A DNA stretch of 14,371 nucleotides from JBDTMT01 sp033764095 (GCA_033764095.1 JANRJF010000106.1:1-14371), one strand, 5' to 3'. Positions 6,796 to 14,228 are shown, counted from the stretch's first letter. Program-made: numbers and translations. Notes: generated by a model from the sequence alone, not told the origin.

Positions 6796-8265
6796 ATGAT
6801 GAAGACGTTGTTCCTGAACCCGCCCTCGTTCGAGGGCTTCGACGGCGGTGCCGGGTCGCGCTACCAGGCGCGCCGCGAGGTGCGCTCGTTCTGGTATCCG
6901 ACCTGGCTGGCGCAGGCGGCGGCGCTGGTGCCGGACAGCACGCTGATCGACGCGCCGGCCGACGAGCTCAGCCTGGACGACGTGCTGCGCCGCGCCGCCG
7001 GGCACGAGCTGGTCATCCTGCACACCTCGACGCCGTCGGTGCCGCACGACGCCGAGACCGCGGCGCGGCTCAAGGCGGCGCTGCCCGGCGTGCGCATCGG
7101 CCTGGTCGGGGCGCACACCATGGTGCTGCCCGACGACACGCTGCGCCGCGCCCCGGCGGCGGATTTCGTCACCACCGGGGAGTTCGACTACGCGGTGCGC
7201 GACATCGCCGCCGGCGCCGAGCTCGCCGACGTTCGCGGCATCGCCTACCGCGGCGCCGACGGCAGCATCGTCAAGACCCCGCCGCAGCCGCCGATCACCG
7301 ACCTCGATGCCTTTCCGTTCGTCACCGACGTCTACGCCCGCAACCTGACCATCGAGCACTACTACATCGGCTACCTGCAGCACCCGTACGTGTCGCTGTA
7401 CACCGGCCGCGGCTGCCGCAGCCGCTGCACCTTCTGCCTGTGGCCGCAGACCATTGCCGGGCACGCCTACCGCACCCGCTCCGCCGAGCACGTCATCGCC
7501 GAGATGGCGCACGCCCGCAAGCTCTTCCCGCAGGTGCGCGAGTTCTTCTTCGACGACGACACCTTCACCGACGACCGGCCGCGCGCCGAGGCGATCGCGC
7601 GCGGGCTCGGCAAGCTCGGCATCACCTGGTCGTGCAACGCCAAGGCGAACGTGCCGTACGAGACGCTCAAGGTCCTGAAGGACAACGGCCTGCGCCTGTT
7701 GCTGGTCGGCTTCGAGAGCGGCAACCAGCACATCCTCAACAACATCAAGAAGGGCACCCGCATCGACCGCGCCCAGCAGTTCATGCGCGACTGCCACGCG
7801 CTCGGCATCCTGGTGCACGGCACCTTCATCGTCGGCCTGCCGGGCGAGACGCGCGAGACGATCGAGCGCACCATCGAGTTCGCCAAGGGCATCGATCCCT
7901 ACAGCCTGCAGGTCTCGCTCGCTGCGCCGTATCCCGGCACCGAGCTCTACGCCCAGGCGCAGGCCGAGGGGTGGCTGCCGAGCGAGCGCGCCGGCGGCCT
8001 GGTGCAACAGGCCGGCATCCAGCAGGCGGTGCTGAAGTACGACGGGCTGTCGAGCGAAGAGATGAATGACGCGCTGGAGCGCTTCTATCGCGCCTACTAC
8101 CTGCGGCCGCGGCCGATCCTGCGCATCGTCAAGGACATGCTGCGCGATCGCGAGGTGATGAAGCGCCGCCTGCGCGAGGCGCGCGAGTTCTTCGCCTTCA
8201 TGGCGCAGCGCCGGCAGCCGGCGGCGGCGTCCTTGACCAACGGAGCGGCGGCGGCGCCGCACTGA
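6796..8265 (+). CDS. hpnJ: Hopanoid biosynthesis-associated radical SAM protein HpnJ
   Basis: 489-residue B12-binding-type radical SAM enzyme. The N-terminus LFLNPPSFEGFDGGAGSRYQ (residues 5-24) followed by RSFWYPTWLAQAAALVP is the recognisable opening of HpnJ. A cobalamin-binding-like Rossmann region (about 1-150) has no obvious DxHxxG ligand motif. The radical SAM domain carries the cluster cysteines C207, C211 and C214 in GRGCRSRCTFCLWPQ, then the acidic FFFDDDTFTDD (250-260), LLLVGFESGN (301-310) and GTFIVGLPGET (342-352). HpnJ is known to act after HpnI and HpnK in turning the glucosamine head group of bacteriohopanetetrol into the cyclitol ether. No hpnI, hpnK or squalene-hopene cyclase gene is visible here. 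The protein is slightly longer than the family because of an Ala-rich tail. Start codons ATGATG at 6796/6799 cannot be separated. The next gene starts 30 bp downstream, suggesting an operon. Confidence 0.85.
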   Translation: MMKTLFLNPPSFEGFDGGAGSRYQARREVRSFWYPTWLAQAAALVPDSTLIDAPADELSLDDVLRRAAGHELVILHTSTPSVPHDAETAARLKAALPGVRIGLVGAHTMVLPDDTLRRAPAADFVTTGEFDYAVRDIAAGAELADVRGIAYRGADGSIVKTPPQPPITDLDAFPFVTDVYARNLTIEHYYIGYLQHPYVSLYTGRGCRSRCTFCLWPQTIAGHAYRTRSAEHVIAEMAHARKLFPQVREFFFDDDTFTDDRPRAEAIARGLGKLGITWSCNAKANVPYETLKVLKDNGLRLLLVGFESGNQHILNNIKKGTRIDRAQQFMRDCHALGILVHGTFIVGLPGETRETIERTIEFAKGIDPYSLQVSLAAPYPGTELYAQAQAEGWLPSERAGGLVQQAGIQQAVLKYDGLSSEEMNDALERFYRAYYLRPRPILRIVKDMLRDREVMKRRLREAREFFAFMAQRRQPAAASLTNGAAAAPH

Positions 8266-8295
8266 TCGGCGGCGCATTGTCTCGGTGCCGTCGCC

Positions 8296-9708
8296 ATGCG
8301 ATGGCAGAGCCGCACCGCGATGGACTGGATTCGCCCTGAGCCCGCGCGCCGGCGCGCCGTTCTCGCGGGCGCCGCGCTGGTCGCGTTGGCGGCCGGCCCG
8401 GCCGCCGCGACCTCGGGCGCGCTGCGCCTCGACGAAGCGGTGGCGCGCGCGCTGCGCGACGCGCCGGAGGCGAAGATCGCGCGCCTCGAGGCCGGCCAGG
8501 CGGACGACCAGGCGGCGGCGGCGCGCAGCATCTACTACCCGCGCGCCTCGGTGAGCAGCCAGGCGGGCTGGTCGAACCGGCAGGACGACACGGTCAACGC
8601 CATCGACGGGCAGGGCGTGCTGAAGCGCTACCCGCTCTCCTCGCTGGGCTCCTCGGAGCCGTGGTTGTCGCTGGTGCTGGAGCAGATGGTGTTCGACCTG
8701 CGCGAGTGGCGCAGCGCCGAGCGCCAGCAGCTGGAGGCGGAGGTGGCGGCGGTGAGCGAGGCGCAACAGCGAGAGACGGTCAGCTACGCGACGACGATGA
8801 GCTACCTCGACGTCGTCCGCCTGGAGGCCTACACGGCGCTCGACCGCCAGCGCGTCAGCGACGCCGAGTGGCTGAACCGCCAGGCGGCGCTGCTGCACGA
8901 CGCCGGCCGCGCGCTGCCCGGCGAGCGCGACCAGGCGGCGCTGGCGGTGGACGAGGCACGGCTGGCGGCCGACGACGACGCGGCGGCGCTGCGCGACGCG
9001 CGCCTGGCGCTGGCGCGCACCATCGGCGCGCCGCCAGAGGACGCGGCCGAGCTGAGCGTCGACGCCGGCAGCCTGCCGCCGGTCGATCCCGGCGCGCTCG
9101 ATCCGCAGCGCGAGGACAGCATGAGCGCGGCGCCGACGCTGCGCACCCTGGAGCTGCGCAAGCGCATGGAGGAGCTCGGCGTCTCGGCGGCGCGCGCCGG
9201 CTACCTGCCGACGCTGGCGCTGCGCGGCGGCTACTTCCACTACGGCACCAAGCGCTTCGACAGCTTCGAGTCCGAGCTCGCGGTCGGCGTCGATCTGAAG
9301 ATCCCGGTGTTCGACGGCTTCCGCACCAGCAACACGGTCGACGGCGCCAGCAAGGCGGCGGAGGCGGCCAAGCTGCGCTACGACGTGCTGCGCGAGGAGA
9401 CCCGCGCGCGGGTCAGTGCGCTGCTGCGCGAGCTGCGCACCGCGCAGCAGCAACCGGCGCTGGCCGAGAAGCGCGCGCGCATGGCGGCGGAGCGCCAGCG
9501 GCTCGCCGATCTGAGTCTGCAGGGGCAGCGCGGCACCGTCGCGCAGGCGCTGGCCGCGCGCAGCGATGCGATCCGCGAGGGGCGCGCCGCGGTCGATGCG
9601 CGCCTGGCGCCGGTGCGGGTGTGGGCGGCGCTGCAGCGCGAGACCGGCCGCCTCGCCGACCTGCTGGCGCCCGGGGCGCGCGCCGACGCGACCGGTCTGG
9701 AGCCCTGA
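8296..9708 (+). CDS. TolC-family outer membrane efflux protein
   Basis: 470-residue outer membrane channel of a tripartite exporter. A signal peptide is visible (RRRAVLAGAALVALAAGPAAA, about 18-38), with cleavage likely just after the AAA. Two TolC-type repeats follow. The first begins LRLDEAVARALRDAPEAK (43-60) with YYPRASVSSQAGW (80-92). The second begins LRTLELRKRMEELGVSAARAG (282-302) with YLPTLALRGGYFHYG and DLKIPVFDGFRTSN (333-346). Between them are long Ala/Arg/Glu/Gln-rich helices expected of the alpha-barrel. The second in-frame ATG (8320, MDWIRPEP) gives a tidier signal peptide, and neither start has a good ribosome-binding site, so the N-terminus is uncertain by eight residues. RR in the signal resembles a twin-arginine motif only superficially. 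The adaptor gene starts 5 bp after the stop. Confidence 0.9.
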   Translation: MRWQSRTAMDWIRPEPARRRAVLAGAALVALAAGPAAATSGALRLDEAVARALRDAPEAKIARLEAGQADDQAAAARSIYYPRASVSSQAGWSNRQDDTVNAIDGQGVLKRYPLSSLGSSEPWLSLVLEQMVFDLREWRSAERQQLEAEVAAVSEAQQRETVSYATTMSYLDVVRLEAYTALDRQRVSDAEWLNRQAALLHDAGRALPGERDQAALAVDEARLAADDDAAALRDARLALARTIGAPPEDAAELSVDAGSLPPVDPGALDPQREDSMSAAPTLRTLELRKRMEELGVSAARAGYLPTLALRGGYFHYGTKRFDSFESELAVGVDLKIPVFDGFRTSNTVDGASKAAEAAKLRYDVLREETRARVSALLRELRTAQQQPALAEKRARMAAERQRLADLSLQGQRGTVAQALAARSDAIREGRAAVDARLAPVRVWAALQRETGRLADLLAPGARADATGLEP

Positions 9709-9713
9709 GCCGT

Positions 9714-10883
9714 ATGCCGCCGCTGGTTCGCCGTCTGCTGTGGATCGCGCCGCTGCTGCTCGCGCTCGGTCTGGTGCCGTTCGTCTGTGGGCGCGCCGAG
9801 CCGCCGGCGGTGCAGACGGTGGCGGTGCGCCGCCAGCCGCTGCGCGTCATCGTGTCGACCAACGGCAAGGTCGAGCCGGTCGACGACATCGAGGTGCGCG
9901 CGCGCCTCGACGGCCGCGTCACCGACATCCCCGATCCCGGCAAGCGGGTCGCGGCGGGCGAGCCGATGGTGCAGTTCGACGCCGGCCCGGTCGCCGGCGA
10001 GGTGGCGGCGGCGGAGTCGGAGCGGCTGAGTGCGCTGGAGTCGCTGCGCGTGGCGCGCGCCACCGCCGCCGAGCGCCGCCAGCGCTTCGACACCGACGCG
10101 GCGTTGTTCAAGGAGGGCGCGCTGACTCGCGACACCTACGAGCAGAGCGCCCGCGCCGCCACCGAGGCGGAGGCGCAGGTGGCCTTCCTCGAGCGCGAGG
10201 TGCCGTTGCGCGTCGCCGGCCTGGAGAAGCGCATCGCCGAGCGGCGCGCCCAGCTCGACGCCAGCGTCGCGCGGGCGCCGTTCGCCGGTACGATCTACAA
10301 GACGCAGGTGAAGAAGGGCGCCATGGTGCAGCTCGGCGAGCCGGTGCTGTGGCTCGCCGACCTCGACCACCTGCGCGTGCGCGCCAACATCGACCAGGTC
10401 GATCTCGGCCGCGTGCAGCCCGGCCAGCACGTGGTGATCAAGGCGAACGCCTTTCCCGGCCGCACCTGGAGCGGCGCGATCAGCGAGCTGGTGCCGAACG
10501 TGGTGGTGAAGGAGAGCCGCTCGGTGGCCGAGGGGCTGGCGAAGCTCGATCCGCCCACCGACGGGCTGGTGCCCGGCATGACCGTCGACGTCGAGATCGT
10601 CGTCGCCGAGGCCCCCGACGTGCTGACGCTGCCCAACGAGGCGGTGATCAGCGAGGGCAACGAAAGCTACGTGTTCGTGCTCAACGGCCGCCGCTTGCGC
10701 AGGACGCCGGTGACCACCGGCCTGTCGAGCGTCGCCGAGGTTGCAATCACCGCCGGTCTGGAGGATGGCGCTGTGGTGGTGGCCGGCCCGCCCGCCGGGC
10801 TATCCGACGGTATGAAGGTGACCCCACTCCCACCCCGCCCGGTTCCCCCCTTTGAAAAAGGGGGGCCAGGGGGGATTTCCTGA
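9714..10883 (+). CDS. Periplasmic adaptor (HlyD/MacA-type membrane fusion protein)
   Basis: 389-residue adaptor linking an inner-membrane ABC permease to the TolC-type channel. There is one N-terminal membrane segment (about 8-25). A lipoyl half-motif follows (VEVRA-type region 60-90, with GKRVAAGEPMVQFDAGPV), then a helical hairpin (about 95-180, LFKEGALTRDTYEQS) and the second lipoyl half (SVARAPFAGTIYKTQVKKGAMVQLGEPVLWLAD split over 184-216). The beta-barrel comes next (VRANIDQVDLGRVQPGQHV, about 222-240) and a membrane-proximal domain ends near GMKVTPLP (366-373). C25 is not in a lipobox. The last ~14 residues (PVPPFEKGGPGGIS) are encoded by a dispersed palindromic repeat (10843-10878) and are unlikely to be ancestral. 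The TGA overlaps the ATPase ATG. Confidence 0.9.
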   Translation: MPPLVRRLLWIAPLLLALGLVPFVCGRAEPPAVQTVAVRRQPLRVIVSTNGKVEPVDDIEVRARLDGRVTDIPDPGKRVAAGEPMVQFDAGPVAGEVAAAESERLSALESLRVARATAAERRQRFDTDAALFKEGALTRDTYEQSARAATEAEAQVAFLEREVPLRVAGLEKRIAERRAQLDASVARAPFAGTIYKTQVKKGAMVQLGEPVLWLADLDHLRVRANIDQVDLGRVQPGQHVVIKANAFPGRTWSGAISELVPNVVVKESRSVAEGLAKLDPPTDGLVPGMTVDVEIVVAEAPDVLTLPNEAVISEGNESYVFVLNGRRLRRTPVTTGLSSVAEVAITAGLEDGAVVVAGPPAGLSDGMKVTPLPPRPVPPFEKGGPGGIS

Positions 10884-10936
10884 TGCGCCGCGCCCTCGAA
10901 AAATCCCCCCCGACCCCTCTTTTTCAAAGGGGGGAG
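10843..10936. repeat. Inverted pair of CCCCCCTTTGAAAAAGGGGGG-type repeats spanning a gene junction
   Basis: The left copy (10843-10878) has the core CCCCCCTTTGAAAAAGGGGG followed by CCAGGGGGGATTT. The right copy (10899-10936) is its reverse complement with a few mismatches, core CTCTTTTTCAAAGGGGGGAG. The roughly 20 bp between them hold the TGATG stop/start overlap of the adaptor and ATPase genes. Each copy is itself partly palindromic around TTTGAAAAA. Similar C-run/TTTGAAAAA/G-run repeats are scattered between genes in several bacterial groups (from memory, not searched). Here both arms are translated. Confidence 0.88.
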
Positions 10937-11617
10937 CTCGAAGAGGTCGTTGCGATGCGCGGCATCAGCAAGACCTACCGGCGCGACGGCGCCGAGGTGC
11001 TGGCGCTGCAGGGGGTGGACCTGGTCATCCGGCAGGGCGAGTTCACCGCCATCATGGGGCGCTCGGGCTCCGGCAAGTCGACGCTGCTGCACATCCTCGG
11101 TCTGCTCGACGACGAGTACGAGGGCACCTACCGGCTCGACGGCGAGCTGGTCTCCGGCCTCACCGCCGACCAGCTCTCGCGCCTGCGCAACCGCAAGATC
11201 GGCTTCGTCTTCCAGTCGTTCCACCTGCTGCCGCAGCTGACCATCCTGGAGAACGCGGCGCTGCCGGCGCTCTACGCCGGCGGCCAGCCGCGCGAGTGTC
11301 GCGCCGCGGCGCGCCGTCACCTCGAGCGCATGGGGCTCGGCGCGCGCCTCGACCACAAGCCGATGGAGCTGTCGATCGGCCAGCGGCAGCGCGCCGCGAT
11401 CGCGCGCGCGCTGGTCAATGAGCCGCGCATCCTGCTCGCCGACGAGCCGACCGGCGCGCTCGACAGCCGCACGGCGATGGAGATCCTCGGCATCCTGCGC
11501 GACCTCAACCGCGACGGCGCGACGGTGATCCTGGTGACGCACGATCACGAGGTCGGCGAGTCGGCCGAGCGCATCATCCACATCAAAGATGGAACGACCG
11601 ACGACGGAGTGGCTTAG
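10883..11617 (+). CDS. MacB/LolD-type ABC transporter ATP-binding protein
   Basis: 244-residue ATPase of a tripartite exporter. Motifs: Walker A GRSGSGKST (59-67), Q-loop FVFQSFHLLPQLT (Q111), signature LSIGQRQR (163-170), Walker B ILLADEPT (183-190) and switch histidine VTHDHE (H220). ILENAALPALYAG after the Q-loop is typical of the MacB/LolD group. The signature reads LSIGQ rather than LSGGQ. Residues 7-17 (KSPPTPLFQRG) are encoded by the right copy of the repeat at 10843-10936. The family-like part begins with EEVVAMRGISKTYRRDG (20-36). An alternative ATG at 10955 has a good ribosome-binding site (AAGAGG, 8 nt upstream), but it would begin inside the first beta-strand (VVAMRGISKTY). The ATG at 10883 overlaps the adaptor stop and is coupled to it, so it is kept, with the start uncertain. 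The gene overlaps the permease start by 29 bp. Confidence 0.9.
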   Translation: MRRALEKSPPTPLFQRGELEEVVAMRGISKTYRRDGAEVLALQGVDLVIRQGEFTAIMGRSGSGKSTLLHILGLLDDEYEGTYRLDGELVSGLTADQLSRLRNRKIGFVFQSFHLLPQLTILENAALPALYAGGQPRECRAAARRHLERMGLGARLDHKPMELSIGQRQRAAIARALVNEPRILLADEPTGALDSRTAMEILGILRDLNRDGATVILVTHDHEVGESAERIIHIKDGTTDDGVA

Positions 11618-12800
11618 CCTCCTCTTCCGCTTCGCGCTCGACGGCCTCTCCGGCCAGCGTGGCCGGTCGCTGCTCACCATGCTGGGCATGGCGATCGGCA
11701 CCGCCAGCGTCGTCGCGGTGGTGTCGATCGGTCTGCTCGGGCGCGACTACGTCATCTCGCTGATCGAGGGCGTCGGCTCGAACCTGGTGTTCGCCTACGG
11801 CACCGGCGGCGGCGTCAACCCCGAGGAGCTCGCGTTCGAGGACGTCGACGCGCTGCGCACCCGCGTGCCGTACGTCGCGGCGATGGCCCCGGTGCTGAGC
11901 GGCAACGAGCTCATCTCGATCAAGAACCAGCCGGAGACCATCAGCGTGCTGGGCGTCACGCCGGAGTACGCGCCGGTGCGCAACCTGGTGGTGGTCGACG
12001 GCCGCTTTCTCACCGCCAACGAGGAGGCGAACGGCGCCAAGGTGGTGGTGATCTCCAAGGAGCTGGCGCTCAAGCTGTGGGGCACGACGGCGCTGGTCGG
12101 CGAGCAGTGGCTGCGCATCTTCGGCCTGCGCTTCCAGGTGGTCGGCGTGTTCCGCGAGGGCGTCGAGAGCGCCGCGGCGCTGCAGAAGAGCGAGGCCGCC
12201 GGCCTGGTCGGGATCATCCCGTTCTCGACCTTCCGCAACCTGTCCGGGGTGCGCTTCGTCGACGTCGTCTATTTCCAGGCCGAGAGCCCGGCCGCGGTGC
12301 CGGCGGTGGTCGATGCCGCCAGCGCGGTGATCGCGTCGCGCCATCGCTCGCTGTCGAGCTTCAAGATCGAGTCGCTCGACCAGTACCTGGTGCTGGTGCA
12401 GCAGATCTCCGCCGCGGTCAGCCTCGGCCTGGTGGCGATCGCGGCGGTGTCGCTGCTGGTCGGCGGCATCGGCATCATGAACATCATGCTGGTGACGGTC
12501 ACCGAGCGCACGCAGGACATCGGCATCCGCCTGGCACTCGGCGCCGGCCGGCGTGACATCCTGCTGCAGTTCCTCATGGAGGCGAGCATCCTCAGCCTCG
12601 CCGGCGGCATCGCCGGCACGCTGATCGGCGCCGGCCTGCCGCTCTACGTCGGCTTCCTCTACGGCGTCGAGGTGCCGGTCTCCGGCATCAGCGTCGGTGT
12701 CGCCTTCGCCGTCTCGGTCGGGGTTGGCCTGTTCTTCGGGCTCTACCCGGCGCGCAAGGCGGCCAACATGAACATCATCGACGCGCTCGGGTACGTCTGA
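11589..12800 (+). CDS. MacB/FtsX-type ABC transporter permease
   Basis: 403-residue inner-membrane permease. One membrane segment sits at about 28-50 (SLLTMLGMAIGTASVVAVVSI). A large periplasmic MacB-PCD-like domain follows (about 51-270, with VVVDGRFLT and WLRIFGLRFQVVGVFR). Three more membrane segments are at about 275-302, 330-356 and 366-386. The conserved FtsX stretch GGIGIMNIMLVTVTERTQDI (292-311), followed by GIRLALGAGRRDILLQFLMEA, and the terminal GLYPARKAANMNIIDALGYV (384-403) are diagnostic. With the separate ATPase upstream, the pair equals one MacB, which in E. coli is a single fused chain. MacB-type pumps work by mechanotransmission, pushing periplasmic substrates (peptides, lipopeptides, glycolipid-like molecules) out through TolC. 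The substrate here is unknown; the link to hpnJ hints at a hopanoid product. Confidence 0.92.
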   Translation: MERPTTEWLSLLFRFALDGLSGQRGRSLLTMLGMAIGTASVVAVVSIGLLGRDYVISLIEGVGSNLVFAYGTGGGVNPEELAFEDVDALRTRVPYVAAMAPVLSGNELISIKNQPETISVLGVTPEYAPVRNLVVVDGRFLTANEEANGAKVVVISKELALKLWGTTALVGEQWLRIFGLRFQVVGVFREGVESAAALQKSEAAGLVGIIPFSTFRNLSGVRFVDVVYFQAESPAAVPAVVDAASAVIASRHRSLSSFKIESLDQYLVLVQQISAAVSLGLVAIAAVSLLVGGIGIMNIMLVTVTERTQDIGIRLALGAGRRDILLQFLMEASILSLAGGIAGTLIGAGLPLYVGFLYGVEVPVSGISVGVAFAVSVGVGLFFGLYPARKAANMNIIDALGYV

Positions 12801-12803
12801 GGC

Positions 12804-14051
12804 TCACGCCGCCGGCCGCATGCGGTAGCGGATCGGCATCGCCTTGATGCCGCCGACGAACGACGAGCGCAGGCGCGACACCGGGCCGGCGAGCTCGACG
12901 TGCTCGAGGCGCTGGATGAGCTGGCGGAAGACGACGCGCAGCTCGATGCGGGCGAGGTTGGCGCCGAGGCAGAAGTGCTCGCCGATGCCGAAGGCGAGGT
13001 GCGGGTTGGGGGTGCGGTCGACGCGGAACTCGAACGGCGCCTCGAACACCTCCTCGTCGCGGTTGGCCGAGGGGTAGAACAGGCAGAGGTTCTCGCCGGC
13101 GCGGATCGTCTGGCCGCGCAGCTCGACGTCCTGGTTGGGGGTGCGGCAGAACTGGATGACCGGCGAGGTCCAGCGCACGATCTCCTCGACCGCGCTGTCG
13201 AGCAGGCCGGGGTTGCGGCGCAGCTTCTCGAGCTCGCCGGGGTGTTGGATCAGCGCCAGCAGGCCACCGGTGGTGGCGTTGCGGGTGGTCTCGTTGCCGG
13301 CGACCACCAGCACGTAGCAGTAGGAGAGCAGCTCGAACGGCGGCAGGTACTCGCCGTCCATCCTGGCGTTGGCCAGCACGCTGACGATGTCGTTGGTCGG
13401 CTGCGCGCGGCGCGCCTCGATCATGCGCCAGAAGTACTGGAACAGCTCCAGGCGCGAGCGCTCGGCGGTCTCCTGCGGCGTCTCACCCTCCTGCTGGAAC
13501 TCCGGGTCGTTGGCGCCGATGGTCTCGTTGGTCCACTGGAAGAGCAGCGGCCAGTCGCTGCGCGGCACGCCGAGCATGTCGGCGAGCACCGCCAACGGCA
13601 GGCGGGCCGAGATGCCGGTGACGAAATCGGCCTCGTGCTCGCCGCCGTCGCGCGCGAACTGGTCGAGGATCTCCTGCGAGATCACCTCGACGTCCTCGAT
13701 CATCGGGATCAACTGGCGCGGCGCGAAGCGGGCGCTGGCGAGCTTGCGGAAGCGGCCATGCTCGGGCGGGTCCATGTTGAGCAGGTGGCGCGCTGGCGGC
13801 GGCTCGTCGGTCGGCACCTCGGGCTCGAGGCCGGGAAAGACCGCCAGCCGCGGCGCGTTCTGGAAGACCTTCGGGTTCTTCGAGACGGTGATCAGGTCGG
13901 CGTGCTTGGTGATCGCCCAGAACGGCCGGATGCCCGGACGGCTGAAGCGGTAGACCGGCGCCTCGCGCCGCAGCCGCGTCCAGGCCTCGTGCGGGTAGCC
14001 GCTCTCGTAGACCTCGTTGCTGACGAAATCGATCTCGCTCAGGTCGGTCAT
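12804..14051 (-). CDS. Cytochrome P450 monooxygenase
   Basis: 415-residue soluble class I bacterial P450. Visible motifs: HLLNMDPPEHGRFRKLASAR (89-108, helix C region), I-helix oxygen-activation motif VVAGNETTRN (249-258), K-helix ExxR in EEIVRW (E290, R293) and the heme-binding loop FGIGEHFCLGANLAR (354-368) with C361 as the thiolate ligand. The overall pattern (PPEH, AGNETT, NPHLAFGIGEHFCLGANLAR) resembles the CYP125/CYP142/CYP124 group that oxidises steroids and isoprenoids, but substrate cannot be assigned. The ATG at 14051 is chosen because AGGGG lies 7 nt upstream; an in-frame GTG two codons earlier (14057) is also possible. No ferredoxin or reductase gene is nearby, so electrons must come from elsewhere. 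The gene converges on the exporter permease with 3 bp between stops and no room for a terminator hairpin. Confidence 0.93.
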   Translation of the reverse strand: MTDLSEIDFVSNEVYESGYPHEAWTRLRREAPVYRFSRPGIRPFWAITKHADLITVSKNPKVFQNAPRLAVFPGLEPEVPTDEPPPARHLLNMDPPEHGRFRKLASARFAPRQLIPMIEDVEVISQEILDQFARDGGEHEADFVTGISARLPLAVLADMLGVPRSDWPLLFQWTNETIGANDPEFQQEGETPQETAERSRLELFQYFWRMIEARRAQPTNDIVSVLANARMDGEYLPPFELLSYCYVLVVAGNETTRNATTGGLLALIQHPGELEKLRRNPGLLDSAVEEIVRWTSPVIQFCRTPNQDVELRGQTIRAGENLCLFYPSANRDEEVFEAPFEFRVDRTPNPHLAFGIGEHFCLGANLARIELRVVFRQLIQRLEHVELAGPVSRLRSSFVGGIKAMPIRYRMRPAA

Positions 14052-14113
14052 GTGCACACCCCTGGTTGTCCGGCGGGCGGAGCATAGCCGCGCTCCGCGG
14101 CGCCGGCTACGGA

Positions 14114-14228
14114 GGGGCGGCTGGGGGCTGGGGGTTGGGGGCTGCGGAGGAAAGGGGGATCGTATCGGACCGCGGCTTAGTGAAACCGATACGTAATCCG
14201 ATCGCTAACCCCCAACCCCCAACCCCCT
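14114..14228. repeat. Palindrome with GGGGGYT heptamer arms around a short hairpin
   Basis: The left arm (14121-14143) reads as GGGGGCT/GGGGGTT heptamers. The right arm (14206-14228) is the matching series of CCCCCAA heptamers. Between them is an inner stem, CGTATCGG (14161-14168) with CCGATACG (14186-14193), extended by GGAT/ATCC with a 2-nt bulge. The left arm with its preceding GGGG has four G-runs within about 27 bases and could form a G-quadruplex on the plus strand. It lies about 60-180 bp upstream of the P450 start. Confidence 0.8.
14155..14187 (-). promoter_or_regulatory. Conserved upstream element (copy 2), upstream of the P450 gene
   Basis: On the minus strand this reads GGTTTCACTAA, then CGG, CCGA and ATCCCC, as in copy 1 upstream of the channel gene. 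It lies about 100 bp upstream of the P450 ATG and within the inner hairpin of the 14114-14228 palindrome. TACGAT occupies the place of CTAAAT in copy 1. Promoter function is possible but unproven; it may instead be part of a repeat family. Confidence 0.38.

Noticed and set aside
6565..9453. Minus-strand open frame of 962 codons opposite hpnJ and the TolC gene
   Set aside because: Low-complexity Ala/Arg/Gln/Gly/His-rich product with no domain, antisense to two well-supported genes. It is explained by strong third-position GC bias.
9784..9791. Lipoprotein signal at C25 of the adaptor
   Set aside because: The residues before the cysteine (PFV) do not fit a lipobox, so a simple membrane anchor is preferred.
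12900..14087. Plus-strand open frame of 395 codons opposite the P450 gene
   Set aside because: Antisense shadow of a P450 that carries all expected motifs.
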